64,000 nucleotides of DNA from Zoroaster sp. YZ-2022 (taxonomy: Eukaryota > Echinodermata > Asteroidea > Forcipulatida > Zoroasteridae): contig CM055828.1 in assembly GCA_029582265.1 (NCBI GenBank), forward strand, positions 11,200,942 to 11,264,941. The letters run 5' to 3'. The notes beneath the pieces are model-generated. The model saw only the letters and a list, made by a program, of their open reading frames with translations, did not search any database and had not been told where the DNA came from. Of the stretch, positions 24,001-36,324 are shown piece by piece (the first letter of the stretch is position 1; each line of letters begins with the position of its first letter). The position numbers and the translations under genes were made by a program.

Positions 24001-25422
24001 TGAAATCAGGTGTCAAGACATTGATGTTTGAAATAGTCAGCTTGGATAAACGAAGTTTAAAGAATTGTACAAAATGCCAAACAGAAACAATTTTACGTAT
24101 TTTTATTACCACAAAAGACCCACGCAAATACACAGTACACGAATGCACATCTTGCTGAACTCAAATAGGGTCAGTTCTTTGGATGACAGCCCATTAAGGG
24201 CGTTTGTTTGCTTGAATGGACGGGTGCGACCACTTTGCGCCCCGGTATGGTCCTGGCCGTCACCCGGTAACCAGTTTATGACACGGTATGACTGTAGGCA
24301 TTCTGGTTGGCATTTTGACTCAGTTTTGACGAACAAAGTAATTACTGTAACAATTAAATATATAATTCAATGTATATTTGTGTATGGGTCGTTTGGTATA
24401 TAATTATTTGAGAAAGAGGCTCCGGCGAAAAGGTCGTTGGAGCTATAATAGGCCCCTGAATCCACCCTGTAAAGGTTATTTTGGTTCAGTTTAAGGAGGA
24501 TCAGTGTCCTAATTCATGGCGCTGCTTAACATGGAATTACCCGCTTATACAATCACCATAATTATTGCTTACAGGGTTAGCAATCCTTATAATTTATTGC
24601 GAAGTACGCATAAGCAAAATTACTTAATTGCAACCCGTATGAAACGCTTATGTTAATAAAATTTTGTTTCTGCCCCAGCAGGTGATTTTTCGCTTACGGT
24701 AAGCAGAGCCGTCGTACGAAGCTGTTTAGGGACATGGTGAATTTTATTTTCAGTTTTCCAACCCGTACTTACGCCTTACTAACCCGTACGTAGCCTTACT
24801 AACGCGTACATACGCCTTATGTAACCCGTATGCGTGCCTTCACTAACCGTACGTACGCCTTATTAACCCGTACGTACCCCTTTTACTAACCCGTACGTAC
24901 GCCTTACTAACGCGTACATACGCCTTATGTAACCCGTACATACGCCTTATGTAACCCGTACGTACGCCTTACTAACCCGTAGGTACGCCTTACTAACCCG
25001 TACGTACGCCTTACTAACCCGTACGTACGCCTTATGTAACCCGTACATACGCCTTATGTAACCCGTACATACGCCTTACTAACGCGTATGTACACCTTAT
25101 GTAACCCAAAATGCAACTTGCTGTGGACTTATGGAAGAGCATGACCTTGAACCGCCGTGGATTTGTATCATACATTGAAATATCTCATTTTGAAGGTTCT
25201 CTAAGAAAATAATAAAAAAGAGAAAAAAAAAAGAAAAAAAAAGAGACACTAGAGAAAGCCGTGGAACAGCTTTGATAACATTACTCTTATTATCACAAAC
25301 TATGCCCTCCCCCCCCCCCAATTTAATCCCCCAAAAATAGGGTTAATTTACATTGACAATATAGAATCACCGTTAAAACCAACCACGGCTTTTATTTTGT
25401 TTTTTGGGGTCCAAGATCCGAG

Positions 25423-25930
25423 GTGGGGGTGGGGTATAGTTCCCTTAACTCTGCCAATTTTCAAGAAAGTTCGTTTCCAAATTATTTGTTTGTAAGTACC
25501 ACTAGAGGGCTTTGTACATTTTTAGATAGTTTCAGTTTAATTCACAGTTCGATGGGCATACAGGCATTTACACATGATGAACATTGTTTTATCAAATACA
25601 TTTATCGAAATTGTAAGTTTTGTGATTTAAATTGCTTTGGTTTAAGAACAACAAATGGTCAAACTTTATATGTTTTTTTTCCAGTGACTTATTTTGTAAA
25701 TGACCAAAATAAATCAGGTTTTTATCCAAGACGATGTATTCAATAGAGTTTCTAGGATGTTTGGATACTGGGGCCACTTTGCTTGGTAAATTATTTTCCT
25801 GTCGTAATTGGGTGGTTACTAAAGCTTTGATGGTGACCAAACGTTGTTTGTTGCAGTGTTTACTAATTAAATTATCAAGGAGATTACCCCAATCAGAATA
25901 CAATTGAGTGAATGAGTGAAAGGGTGGCAC
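25423..25930. other. unrecognised open stretches inside the foldback element
   Basis: A plus-strand frame at 25423-25746 (107 residues) and a minus-strand frame at 25592-25930 (112 residues) overlap. Both persist partly in the mirrored copy (34627-34848 minus, 34354-34638 plus). Neither resembles a transposase or another family I know. At most they are decayed cargo. Confidence 0.3.
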
Positions 25931-26009
25931 AATAGAACTTTATCATGATGCAGCCATCCTGCTTCTTCCATTCAAACCAGTGCAACGAAACCGAGGCTGG
26001 AGAGCAAAA

Positions 26010-27215
26010 TAGTCTGGCCCTTTTATGTGATGAGAATTATGTATTATCATGCCAATTGATAGACAGGAATATGACTAAGATAGCTGCAGTGTGATCAAGG
26101 TAAATGATCAATATAAATATAATCAGACTAACTGAAGCAATAGTTGACCATTCAATAAGATCTGTGCAAAAAAAAAATGTTTTTATTGGTGGCAATCAAA
26201 CCATTGTTGAAATAAAGTAACATTTACTCAAAAACAGTTCAACCAAATTATCTGTCATTTGTTTGTATTCATGTAGACTACAAAATAGCATAACAATAGA
26301 GGGTATACGTAGTCGACGTAAATACTATATAAAACTCTCATAACATTAAATCCCTACAACTAAATTTAATCAGAGATAAAGAATATTGTTTTGGTTTTAC
26401 GATTCGAACTAGCCTCTTTCACCTGGCACGATCGGTGGTCTCGTGCTAAGATAGACTATCTGCTCTAGAATGCGGAGTCTTGAGTTTTGCCTGTGGATTT
26501 TTTTCTGCAGGACTTGAAGCACTGAGGACACAGTGCTTACAGACATTGGTGTAGGATAAAACCAAAATAAGATTCTTTATCATTTGTTTCATTATGCTAA
26601 TCACAAATATTGCATATAGCTCTCATTATGCAGGATGGTAAACAAAAACATCATAACACTAAACCTGTCAGGCAACAAGTAACATTTTTGTGAAATCACT
26701 GATGTGAATCAATATAATTAACTTGGGAAAAAGCACATTTAAAAATAATACAAGGATTAAAAACATATTTTTAAAATCTGATGAGAATTAGTACTATAAT
26801 TTCAATTGGATATACATGAATCATGACTAAGATAACTGCAGTGTGATCAAAGTGAATGATCAATATACATGTATACTAATTGAAGCATTATACATCTATA
26901 ACCATTAAACAAGATCTGTATGAACAACGTTCCTTTGGGGCAACAAACCAATGAGTGAGATAAAAAAATACTTAGTCAAAAAAAATTCAGCTAAATTCTC
27001 CGGTTGTTTTTTTAAATCAAGTTATTTAAATACAAAAATTGATAACAATAGAGGTATAACAACTGCCATAAATATTATTTAAAACTCTCATCAATTAACC
27101 AAACAAAACTTGTGTAAAAAAAGTCAAATTTAATCAATGTCAGGAAATTTTTATCATTTGTTTCATTATGCTAATTAAATATTGCATATAACTCTCATTA
27201 TGCAGGATGGTAAAC
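26010..27215. repeat. internal direct duplication in the foldback element
   Basis: Blocks GCAGTGTGATCAA.GT.AATGA (about 26090 and 26841), then a block ending in CTCATTATGCAGGATGGTAA (about 26620 and 27195), recur in the same order. This indicates two diverged units of about 0.45-0.65 kb. Unit 1 contains an extra tRNA-like segment at about 26400-26480. Confidence 0.65.
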
Positions 27216-27619
27216 ATAAGGCTTACGTTAGGGTTAGTAAGGCGTAGGTACGGGTTAATAAGGCGTACGTACGGTTAATAAGGCGTACGTACGGTTACAT
27301 AAGGCTACGTACAGGGTTAATAAGGCGTACGTACGGGTTAATAAGGCGTACCTACGGGTTACATAAGGTTAGTACGGGTTAGTAAGGCGTACGTACGGGT
27401 TAGTAAGGCGTACGTACGGGTTACATAAGCGGTACGTACGGTTAGTAAGGCGTACGTATGGGTAAGGCGTATGTACAGGTTAGTAAGGCGTACGGTACGG
27501 GTTAGTAAGGCGTACATAACGGTTACATAAGGCGTGAAGTACGCGTTAGTAAGGCGTACGGGCGGGTTAGTAAAATGAAAAAAAATGTCCCTAAACGCTT
27601 CGTACGTCAGACTGGGCCC

Positions 27620-28550
27620 AGGTCCCGCGAAGTGCGGTCAGAGGTACTCAACATCAGGTGAGAATGCAAGGCAGTGCGTCTGCATGTTACATCCCGTTTA
27701 TATGCAGATTCTGTTTGTCCATCAGGGAGAGAACAAGAGATATAAGAACCCTTGGTCACATGCAAGGACAAAACATTTAAAGTAATAAGTACAAAATATG
27801 ATATACATCTATAACAGTGGTGGATCCTGGGCTTGACCTCTTATTTTATTAATCAGTGCTGTTTTTAACTTGCATTTTTGATGTTAGTTGTTGCACTTGC
27901 ATTTAATAATTTTGATCGTATAATTGTCATTTGACAATTAACATTTAAACATTACGTGGTGTTTAGAGTGAAACTTATTTAAAGGGTCTATAAAAAGAAA
28001 GGTTATATAGATACACATTTTACACATATGCAATGCTTCAGGACGGTTTAAACATAATGTAAAGTTCATTTCCAACATACAGTTAAAGATTGAGTTTCAA
28101 ATGAAAAAAAAAATAATTCTGATTCTTGAAAAAAAAATTTTTTTTAAGATCATAGTAGTGACTCACGGTATCACAGCAGCTGTATGCTAACCTTTCATTA
28201 CCAGCCAGTTATGCAAGAGAGTACCCTTCTTTACCACAGTACTTTGGGAGCCCAATGTCACTCAGCACCAGTGGGTTTTTCACAATTTCATTGAAGTGCG
28301 CCCCCACTCTGCAGTAATAGACACTTTTGTTACAGTGTACTGTACATACCAAATGGCTCAGATATATTTGATGTTAAACTGATGGTAAAATGAGTATACA
28401 AGGAGGAAAATATTTGCAGATTTTTTAAGTGTAAAGCAAAACAATGAAATATTTAGATCAGTATTTACACTGAAGAAAAAGTTTCAAATTTATATTTTAT
28501 GCAAATTTTATGTATAAGATTTTTTTTCCATGTGAAAAAATAACTGGATG
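27620..28550. other. inner end of the left arm, no gene recognised
   Basis: AT-rich sequence leading to the gap. It is mirrored at 31695-32670. No open frame of interest. Confidence 0.55.
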
Positions 28551-29050
28551 NNNNNNNNNNNNNNNNNNNNNNNNNNNNNNNNNNNNNNNNNNNNNNNNNN
28601 NNNNNNNNNNNNNNNNNNNNNNNNNNNNNNNNNNNNNNNNNNNNNNNNNNNNNNNNNNNNNNNNNNNNNNNNNNNNNNNNNNNNNNNNNNNNNNNNNNNN
28701 NNNNNNNNNNNNNNNNNNNNNNNNNNNNNNNNNNNNNNNNNNNNNNNNNNNNNNNNNNNNNNNNNNNNNNNNNNNNNNNNNNNNNNNNNNNNNNNNNNNN
28801 NNNNNNNNNNNNNNNNNNNNNNNNNNNNNNNNNNNNNNNNNNNNNNNNNNNNNNNNNNNNNNNNNNNNNNNNNNNNNNNNNNNNNNNNNNNNNNNNNNNN
28901 NNNNNNNNNNNNNNNNNNNNNNNNNNNNNNNNNNNNNNNNNNNNNNNNNNNNNNNNNNNNNNNNNNNNNNNNNNNNNNNNNNNNNNNNNNNNNNNNNNNN
29001 NNNNNNNNNNNNNNNNNNNNNNNNNNNNNNNNNNNNNNNNNNNNNNNNNN
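28551..29050. other. assembly gap of 500 N
   Basis: Exactly 500 undetermined bases, a round number typical of a placeholder gap. It sits precisely where the left arm stops matching the right arm, so the junction between left arm and spacer is not supported by sequence. Its real size is unknown. Confidence 0.99.
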
Positions 29051-29129
29051 AAAAAATGCGTCACTTTGCGGTTCCTGCATGCTAGCGTCCACGCGCTTCC
29101 TAATAACGGTCAGTTTTACGTTGTAATCA

Positions 29130-29282
29130 TGATGGAAACGGACATAAATGATGGCATTTTGGCTGAGATTTGCAGACAGTGGCTCAGAATCAGATGACGA
29201 AGTAACGGATGATGACGACACATTAGAAGTACAAATTCCAGCGGAATTCGTTGAAAGGCAGGCCAAAATCACAGTAAAATGA
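29130..29282 (+). pseudogene. possible 5' exon of the piggyBac-like gene
   Basis: A short open stretch rich in Asp/Glu/Ser (SGSESDDEVTDDDD) ends at a possible donor (ACAGTAAAAT). PiggyBac-family proteins often begin with such acidic segments. A polypyrimidine tract and acceptor (TTTTCTGTTGCAG) occur at 29893-29905, just before the transposase core. The link is inferred from position only. The region between, including the frame 29679-29942, is otherwise unrecognised. Confidence 0.3.
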
Positions 29283-29929
29283 ATAACTAACACTAGTAAC
29301 AGTTAACGTTACTCTTCTTGGCCCAATGCAAATTAATGTAATTCACTTATTTTCCTAGGCTATAGCGTAAATAGCGTTACAACTGTTGGAGTTGAGTAAT
29401 GTAAATTTAGAAAATGGATCCCTTAATAGATTGACCAAATCCCCACCTCTGGACTGGGTCAAAAGTCAGTGGAAATGTACAATTATAACAGTACTAGTTT
29501 GTTGGGGTAATATTTGGTTCATTGAAACAGCAAGTTGATGTATAGATATAGCATAGAAATTTTAACATTCACCCATAGCCGGTCGTGCTGTTTAGCGTTA
29601 ACAGGCTGAAAATGCACTCTTAGTCTCAAGCTTCCAAAAGAATAGCCTTGTATTCGAAAGGCCCTTAGAAGTCGTATTATGCAAGAAGTTGGGGGAATTC
29701 ACATTCACAATCCCACATTAAAACGAAAATTTATCGACAACGAGTTTTGGAGAGTGGATGGAATCTGCCATATTTCTTTTCTCAGCACAATATTCATTTT
29801 GCGCATGACCCCCTGTAGCCTGTGCACGTGTAGCAAAGTAGCACTGAGATATTGTATTTACAAAGGACCGAGATTAATCCTCCTTTGCCTTGTTTTTCTG
29901 TTGCAGCCTACCTACCAAGGTGACAGCCG

Positions 29930-31492
29930 ACCGAGATCATGAGGACGACAGGAAAGTTAGATTTCCGATCCGGTTGGGAACGACGAGACTATTACGAGTG
30001 TGTGTGGACTGTGCAGTTCAATGGAAATTCTGGCCCCACTGGCGACTTTGCCACACTGTCGGCAGGAAGATCTTCAAGCTGTATTTTTGTCAACTCGTGT
30101 GGATGTGCTCGTCGATGAGACTAATCGCCATGCGCAGCAAACAATAGACTCAATTCCTGATCAACAATTCTCCTGGCACCCAACCAACATTCCAGAAATG
30201 ATGGCATTTGTGGCACTTCATTGCTATGGGCATAAACAAATCCTCTCAATACAAGATGTACTGGTCAACATCTGAAGTTCTTCACATCCCATTCTACCCG
30301 TCGATCATGTCCCGAAATCGGTTCAGTTCAATTCTTCGGTTTCTCCACATCTCAAATAACCAAATTCTCGTAGAGTTTGGCTAAACGGGACAAACTTTCC
30401 AAAGTTTGGCCCTTGATAGAAGTCTTCGTCCCGAAGTTTCTCAACCTGTATAACCCTGCGCAGAATCTGTCTCCAGACGAGAGTATGTTGAAATTCAAGG
30501 GACGCTTAAGTTTTGTTCAGTACATGCCTAAAAAACCTATCAAACGGGGGTATTAAAGCATTCTCCCTGAACGAGTCCAAACAGGATACACGTATGCTTA
30601 AACTGTACACAGTGAGCCGACGACACCAAACTGTTTATGATGCAGACGTACATGTAGATACCAAGTCAGACTGCCATCCACCAAACCTAACAGTTGCAGG
30701 AAAAGTCGTCATTGATCTGGTCCATGGACTTGATAATAAGGACATGTAATATATTGTGATAATTACTATACTAGCCCAGCTCTTTTAGCTAAACTTACAA
30801 ACTAGGATTCAGATGTTGGAACTGTTCGTTACACTACACGGGAATACCTCAGGCCGCAAACCCCAAAAACATAAATGAAGAAAGGAGATGACCCATTCTT
30901 TTGGTGAAAGGTGGGCAATTGTGTATCGTTTGGCAAGACAACAAATCTGTAACACTTTAACTATCAGGCAACACCGATTTGTCCAAAAAGCAAATTCGGT
31001 GTAATAAGAGCACAAGTGGATTTCGTGATGTTATGAAGCCCAATTGTATTGAAGATTACAACAAAAACATGGGTGGAACTGATCTTGCTGACCAATGTTT
31101 TTAGTACTACAATCATACACACAGAAGCTTGAAAATGGTGGAAAAGAGTTTTGTTCCATATGCTCAATATCTGTATTGTCAATAGCAGAGTAATATTCAA
31201 CAGCATAGCAGGGAACAAAAATGTCAGTAACCTTGATTTTCGTATAGCGATTGTACAGGGCTTGCTGTTGGGTTGGGAACGTAACGCAACAAGTCAGTTG
31301 AGATACCATATTCCTATCGAGTTGACAGGGCAACAGCACTATCCTGGCAAAAATCCCAATGGAAAGAAACGCGACGGCATTGTTTGCAGTAACCTGCAAA
31401 TTAGGCAGGCGAAACAAACAAAGATGATCTGTAAACAATGTACACAACCTACGTGCATAGTTCCTTGCTTTGAGAAATACAACATCAATTGA
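29930..31492 (+). pseudogene. piggyBac-like transposase, degenerate
   Basis: Cut-and-paste DNA transposase of the DDE_Tnp_1_7 family, read across at least five frame changes and several stops. In order: FNGNSGPTG (about 30017), DETNRHAQQ (about 30115), WHPTNIPEMMAFVAL (about 30175), GINK..YWST then MSRNRF..ILRFLHISNN (about 30228-30360), SPDESMLKFKGR (first catalytic Asp, about 30473), YMPKKP..GIKAFSLNES (about 30525-30580), YCDNYYTSPALL (second Asp, about 30753), YNKNMGGTDLADQC (third Asp, about 31058), and a C-terminal Cys-rich motif CKQCTQP..CIVPCFEKY (31430-31485). It cannot encode an active protein. No terminal repeats or TTAA target sites could be assigned, because the left side is a gap and no TTAA lies between the stop and the right arm. 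Confidence 0.9.
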
Positions 31493-31694
31493 TTGTACGT
31501 TTGTACTATTTGTCCTTCCCCCAATTCAATGTTGGGAAAGGTCGGACAAGCCGCAGATTACAGTCCAAACCAACATTGAATTGGGCGGGGGGGGGGGGGT
31601 GGCGGGTGTTAGCATGGATTGTGATGTATGTACACTGAATACAAGTAAATGGTTCATTTCCAAGTAGAAAACCAAAAAAATCCCCCAAAATCTC
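31493..31694. other. spacer 3' of the piggyBac relic with an inverted repeat and a G run
   Basis: CCAATTCAATGTTGG at about 31521 and its exact complement at about 31569 can form a 15 bp stem around a 33 base loop. A run of about 14 G follows. It may be part of the element's 3' end or an unrelated hairpin. Confidence 0.6.
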
Positions 31695-32674
31695 ATCCAA
31701 GTTATTGTTTTTCACATGGAAAAGAAATCTTATACATGTACCGTATTTGCATGAAATATCACCCATTTGTATTACTTTTCTTCAGTGTAAATACTGATCT
31801 AAATATTTCATTGTTTTGCTTTTACACTTAAAAAATCTGCACAATATTTTCCTCCCTTTGTATACTCATTTTTACCATCAGTTTAACATACAAATATATC
31901 TGAGCCATTTGGTATGTACAGTACACATGTAAGAAAAAGTGTCTATTACTGCAGAGTGAGGGCGCACTTCAATGAAATTGTGAAAAACCCACTGGTGCTG
32001 AAGTGACATTGGGCTCCTAATTACTGTGGTAAAGAAGGGTACTCTCTTGCATAACTGGCTGGTAATGAAAGGGTTAAAGCATACAGCTGCTGTGATACCG
32101 TGAGTCACTACTATGATCTTAAAAAACAATTTTTTTTCAAGAATCAGAATTATGTTTTTTTTCATTTGAAACTCAATCTTTAACTGTATGTTGGAAATGA
32201 ACTTTACATTATGTTTAAACCGTCCTGAAGCATTGCATATGTGTAAAAAATTTGTATCTATATAACCTTTCATTTTATAGACCCTTTAAATAAGTTTCAC
32301 TCTAAAACACCACGTAATGTTTAAATGTTAATTGTCAAATGACAATTATACGATCAAAAATTATTGAAATTGCAAGTGCAACAACTAACATCAAAAAATG
32401 CAAGTTCAAAACAGCACTGATTAATAAAATAAGAGGTCAAGTCCAGGATCCACCACTGTTATAGATGTATATCATATTTTGTACTTATTACTTTAAAATG
32501 TTTTGTCCTTGCATGTGACCAAGGGTTCTTATATCTCTTTGTTCTCTCTCCCTGATGGACAAAACAGAATCTGCATATAAACGGGATGTAACATGCAGAC
32601 GCACTTGCCTTGCATTCTCACCTGATGTTGAGTACCCTCTGACCGCACTTCGCAGGACCTGGGCCCAGTCTGAC

Positions 32675-35637
32675 GTACGAAGCTGTTTAAGGGACATTTT
32701 ATTTTCATTTTACTAACCCGCCCGTACGCCTTACTAACGCGTACTTACGCCTTATGTAACCCGTATGTACGCCTTACTAACCCGTACGTACGCCTTACTA
32801 ACCCGTACATACGCCTTACTAACCCGTACGTACGCCTTACTAACCCGGACGTACGCCTTATGTAACCCGTACGTACGCCTTACGAACCCGTACGTACGCC
32901 TTACTAACCCGTACTTACACCTTATGTAACCCGTAGGTACGCCTTATTAACCCGTACGTACGCCTTATTCACCCGTACGTACGCTCTTATGTAACCTGTA
33001 CGTACGCCTTTATTAACCCGTACGTACGCCTTATTAACCTGTACCTACGCCTTACTAACCCTAACGTAAGCCTTATGTTTACCATCCTGCATAATGAGAG
33101 TTATATGCAATATTTGTAATTAGCATAATGAAACAAATGATAAAGAATTTCGCTGACATTGATTAAATTTGACTTTGTTTTACACAAGTTTTGTTTGGTT
33201 AATTGATGAGAGTTTTAAATAATATTTATGGCAGTTGCTTAATACCTCTATTGTTATCAATTTTTTTGTATTTAAATAACTTGATTTAAAAAAAAAACAA
33301 GCCGGAGAATTTAGCTGAATTGTTTTGACTAAGTATTATTTTATCTCACTCATTGGTTTTGTTGCCCCAAAGGAACGTTTGTTCATACAGATCTTGTTTA
33401 ATGGTTATAGATGTATAATGCTTCAATTAGTATACATGTATATTGATCATTCACTTTGATCACACTGCAGTTATCTTAGTCATGATTCATGTATATCCAA
33501 TTGAAATTATAGTACTAATTCTCATCAGATTTTAAAAAATATGTTTTTAATCCTTGTATTATTTTTAAATGTGCTTCTTCCAAGTTAATTATATTGATTC
33601 ACATCAGTGATTTCACAAAATGTTACTTGTTGCCTGACAGGTTTAGTGTTATGATAGTTTTTTGTTTACCATCCTGCATAATGAGAGCTATATGCAATAT
33701 TTGTGATTAGCATAATGAAACAAATGATAAAGAATCTTATTTTGGTTTTATCCTACACCAATGTCTGATAAGCACTGTGTCCTCAGTGCTTTCCAAGTCC
33801 TGCAGAAAAAAAATCCACAGGCAAAACTCAAGACTCCCGCATTCTAGAGCAGATAGTCTATCTTAGCCACGAGACCACCGATCGTGCCAGGTGAAAAGAG
33901 GCTAGTTCGAATCCCGTAAAACCAAAACAATATTCTTTATCTCTGATTAAATTTAGTTGTAGGGATTTAATGTTATGAGAGTTTTATATAGTATTTACGT
34001 CGACTACGTCATACCTCTATTGTTATGCTATTTTGTAGTCTACATGAATACAAACAAATGACAGATAATTTGGTTGAACTGTTTTTTGAGTAAATGTTAC
34101 TTTATTTCACACAATGGTTTGATTGCCACCAATAAGAAACATTTTAATTTTTTTGCACAGATCTTATTGAATGGTCAACTATTGCTTCAGTTAGTCTGAT
34201 TATATTTATATTGATCATTTACCTTGATCACACTGCAGCTATCTTAGTCATATTCCTGTCTATCCAATTGGCATGATAATACATAATTCTCATCACATAA
34301 AAAGGGGCCAGACTATTTTGCTCTCCAGCCTCGGTTTCGTTGCACTGGTTTGAATGGAAGAAGCAGGATGGCTGCATCATGATAAAGTTCTATTGTGCCA
34401 CCCTTTCACTCATTCACTCAATTGTATTCTGATTGGGGTAATCTCCTTGATAATTTTAATTAGTAAACACTGCAACAAACAACGTTTGGTCACCATCAAA
34501 GCTTTAGTAACCACCCAATTACGACAGGAAAATAATTTACCAAGCAAAGTGGCCCCAGTATCCAGCATCCTAAGAAACTCTATTGAATACATCGTCTTGG
34601 ATAAAAACCTGATTTATTTTGGTCATTTACAAAAATAGAGTCACTGGAAAAACAAAACATATAAAGTTTGACCATTTGTTGTTCTTACACCAAAGCAATT
34701 TAAATGCACAAAACTTACAATTTCGATAAATGTATTTGATAAAAACAATGTTCACCATGTGTAAAATGCCTGTATGCCCCATCGAACTGTGAATTAAACT
34801 GAAACTATCTAAAAATGTACAAAGCCCTCTAGTGGTACTTACAAACAAATAATTTGGAAACGAACTTTCTTGAAAATTGGCAGAGTTAAAGGGGAACTAT
34901 GCACCCCACCCCCACCCACCTCGGATCTTGGACCCCAAAAGACAAAATAAAAAGCCCGTGGTTGGTTTAACGTGTAGTTCTATATTGTCAATGTAAATTA
35001 ACCCTATTTTTGGGGGATTAAATTGGGGGGGGGGGGGCATAGTTTGTGATAATAAGAGTAATGTTATCAAAGCTGTTCCACGGCTTTCTCTAGTGTCTCT
35101 TTTTTTTTCTTTTCTTTTTTCTTTTTTCTCTTTTTTATTATTTTCTTAGAGAACCTTCAAAATGAGATATTTCAATGTATGATACAAATCCACGGCGGTT
35201 CAAGGTCATGCTCTTCCATAAGTCCACAGCAAGTTGCATTTTGGGTTACATAAGGTGTACATACGCGTTAGTAAGGCGTATGTACGGGTTACATAAGGCG
35301 TATGTACGGGTTACATAAGGCGTACGTACGGGTTAGTAAGGCGTACGTACGGGTTAGTAAGGCGTACCTACGGGTTAGTAAGGCGTACGTACGGGTTACA
35401 TAAGGCGTATGTACGGGTTACATAAGGCGTATGTACGGGTTAGTAAGGCGTACGTACGGGTTAGTAAGGCGTACGTACGGGTTAATAAGGCGTACGTACG
35501 GGTTAGTAAGGCGTACATACGGGTTACATAAGGCGTATGTACGCGTTAGTAAGGCGTACGTACGGGTTAGTAAGGCGTAAGTACGGGTTGAGAAAACTGA
35601 AAATAAAATTCACCATGTCCCTTAAACAGCTTCGTAC
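32675..35637. mobile_element. foldback-type element with tandem-repeat termini, right arm
   Basis: The better preserved copy, 2963 bp. The ends are GTACGAAGCTGTTTAAGGGA and its complement. The sequence TGAC abuts both ends, a perfect 4 bp target duplication. Arrays of the 21-22 bp unit occupy about 32715-33070 and 35245-35590 in opposite orientation. Each unit contains the self-complementary 10-mer CGTACGTACG. No transposase, so it presumably moved with enzymes from elsewhere. Confidence 0.85.
33770..33930 (+). repeat. tRNA-like or SINE-like segment (weak)
   Basis: GGCTAGTTCGAATCCCGTA resembles a tRNA B-box / T-arm, preceded by CACGAGACCACCGATCGTGC. On the other strand GTGGTCTCGTGGCTAAGATA resembles an A-box. 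No complete cloverleaf was drawn. It is present in only one of the two internal duplication units, so it looks inserted. Confidence 0.3.
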
Positions 35638-36024
35638 TGACGGCTCTGCTTACCGTAAGCGAAAAATCACCCCTTACTGGAGCAGAAACAAATTTGATTA
35701 ACATAAGCGTATTTCATACGGGTTAGCAATTAAGGTAATTTTGCTTATGCGTACTTCGCATATAAATTATAAGGATTGCTAACCCTGTAAGCAGATAATT
35801 ATGGTGATTGTATAAGCGGGTAATTCCATGTTAAGCAGCGCCATGAATTAGGACACTGATCCTCCCCTTAAGCTGAACCAAAATAACCTTTTACAGGGGT
35901 GGATTCAGGGGGCCTAATATAGCTCCAGCGACCTTTTCGCCCGGAGCCCCTTTTCTTAAATAATTATATACCAAAAGACCCATACACACATATCCATTGA
36001 AATATATATTTAATTGTAATTACT

Positions 36025-36324
36025 TTGTTCGTCAGAACTGAGGCAAAATGTCAACCAGAATGCCTACCGTCATACCGTGTTATAAACTGGTTACCGGGTG
36101 ACGGCCAGGACCATACTGGGGCGCGAGGTGGTCGCGCCCGTCCATTCAAGCAAACAAACGCCCTTAATGGGCTGTCATCCAAAGAACTGACCCTATTTGA
36201 AGTTCAGCAAGATGTGCATTCGTGTACTGTATATTTGCGCGGGTCTTTTCGTGGTAATAAAAAATACGTAAAATTGTTTCTGTTTGGCATTTTGTACAAT
36301 TCTTTAATTGGGAAATTTCCGTGA
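36025..36324 (+). other. open frame of 99 codons, unrecognised
   Basis: The frame is also open in the left arm (24106-24336, minus), where the first 50 or so residues differ by a few substitutions. It starts MFVRTEAKCQPECLPSYRVI. No domain was recognised. Because both arms are mostly conserved, openness alone is weak evidence for coding. Confidence 0.25.

Larger units (their letters stand above)
24714..27605. mobile_element. foldback-type element with tandem-repeat termini, left arm
   Basis: The ends are GTACGAAGCTGTTTAGGGAC and its complement, each followed inward by about 350 bp of tandem 21-22 bp units (CGTACGTACGCCTTACTAACC, or with TATGTAACC) in opposite orientation (about 24760-25107 and 27225-27575). 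The flank shows GTC on both sides. The interior of about 2.1 kb has no recognised transposase. Long inverted termini made of short tandem repeats are the hallmark of foldback elements. Confidence 0.8.
1..28550. repeat. left arm of a giant inverted repeat
   Basis: The sequence reappears reverse-complemented at 31695-60928 in the same order. Matched pairs include 308 with 60620, 5567 with 55350, 16338 with 44515, 24714 with 35637 and 28550 with 31695. Several open frames in the outer 7 kb translate identically in both arms. The arm begins at the first base of the window, so its outer end is not seen. Differences are mostly short indels and grow toward the centre. It could be a real palindrome, two haplotypes joined head to head, or a fold-back read artefact. 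Confidence 0.97.

Noticed and set aside
24760..25107. Possible CRISPR array (regular 21-22 bp repeats)
   Set aside because: Units abut without unique spacers, and the setting is eukaryotic. It is a tandem-repeat terminus of a transposon.
28465..29293. Four long open frames across the gap
   Set aside because: Mostly N residues; undetermined bases cannot show coding.
33770..33930. A true tRNA gene
   Set aside because: The T-arm-like word is present but no complete acceptor, D and anticodon stems could be drawn. It is kept only as a weak tRNA-like segment.
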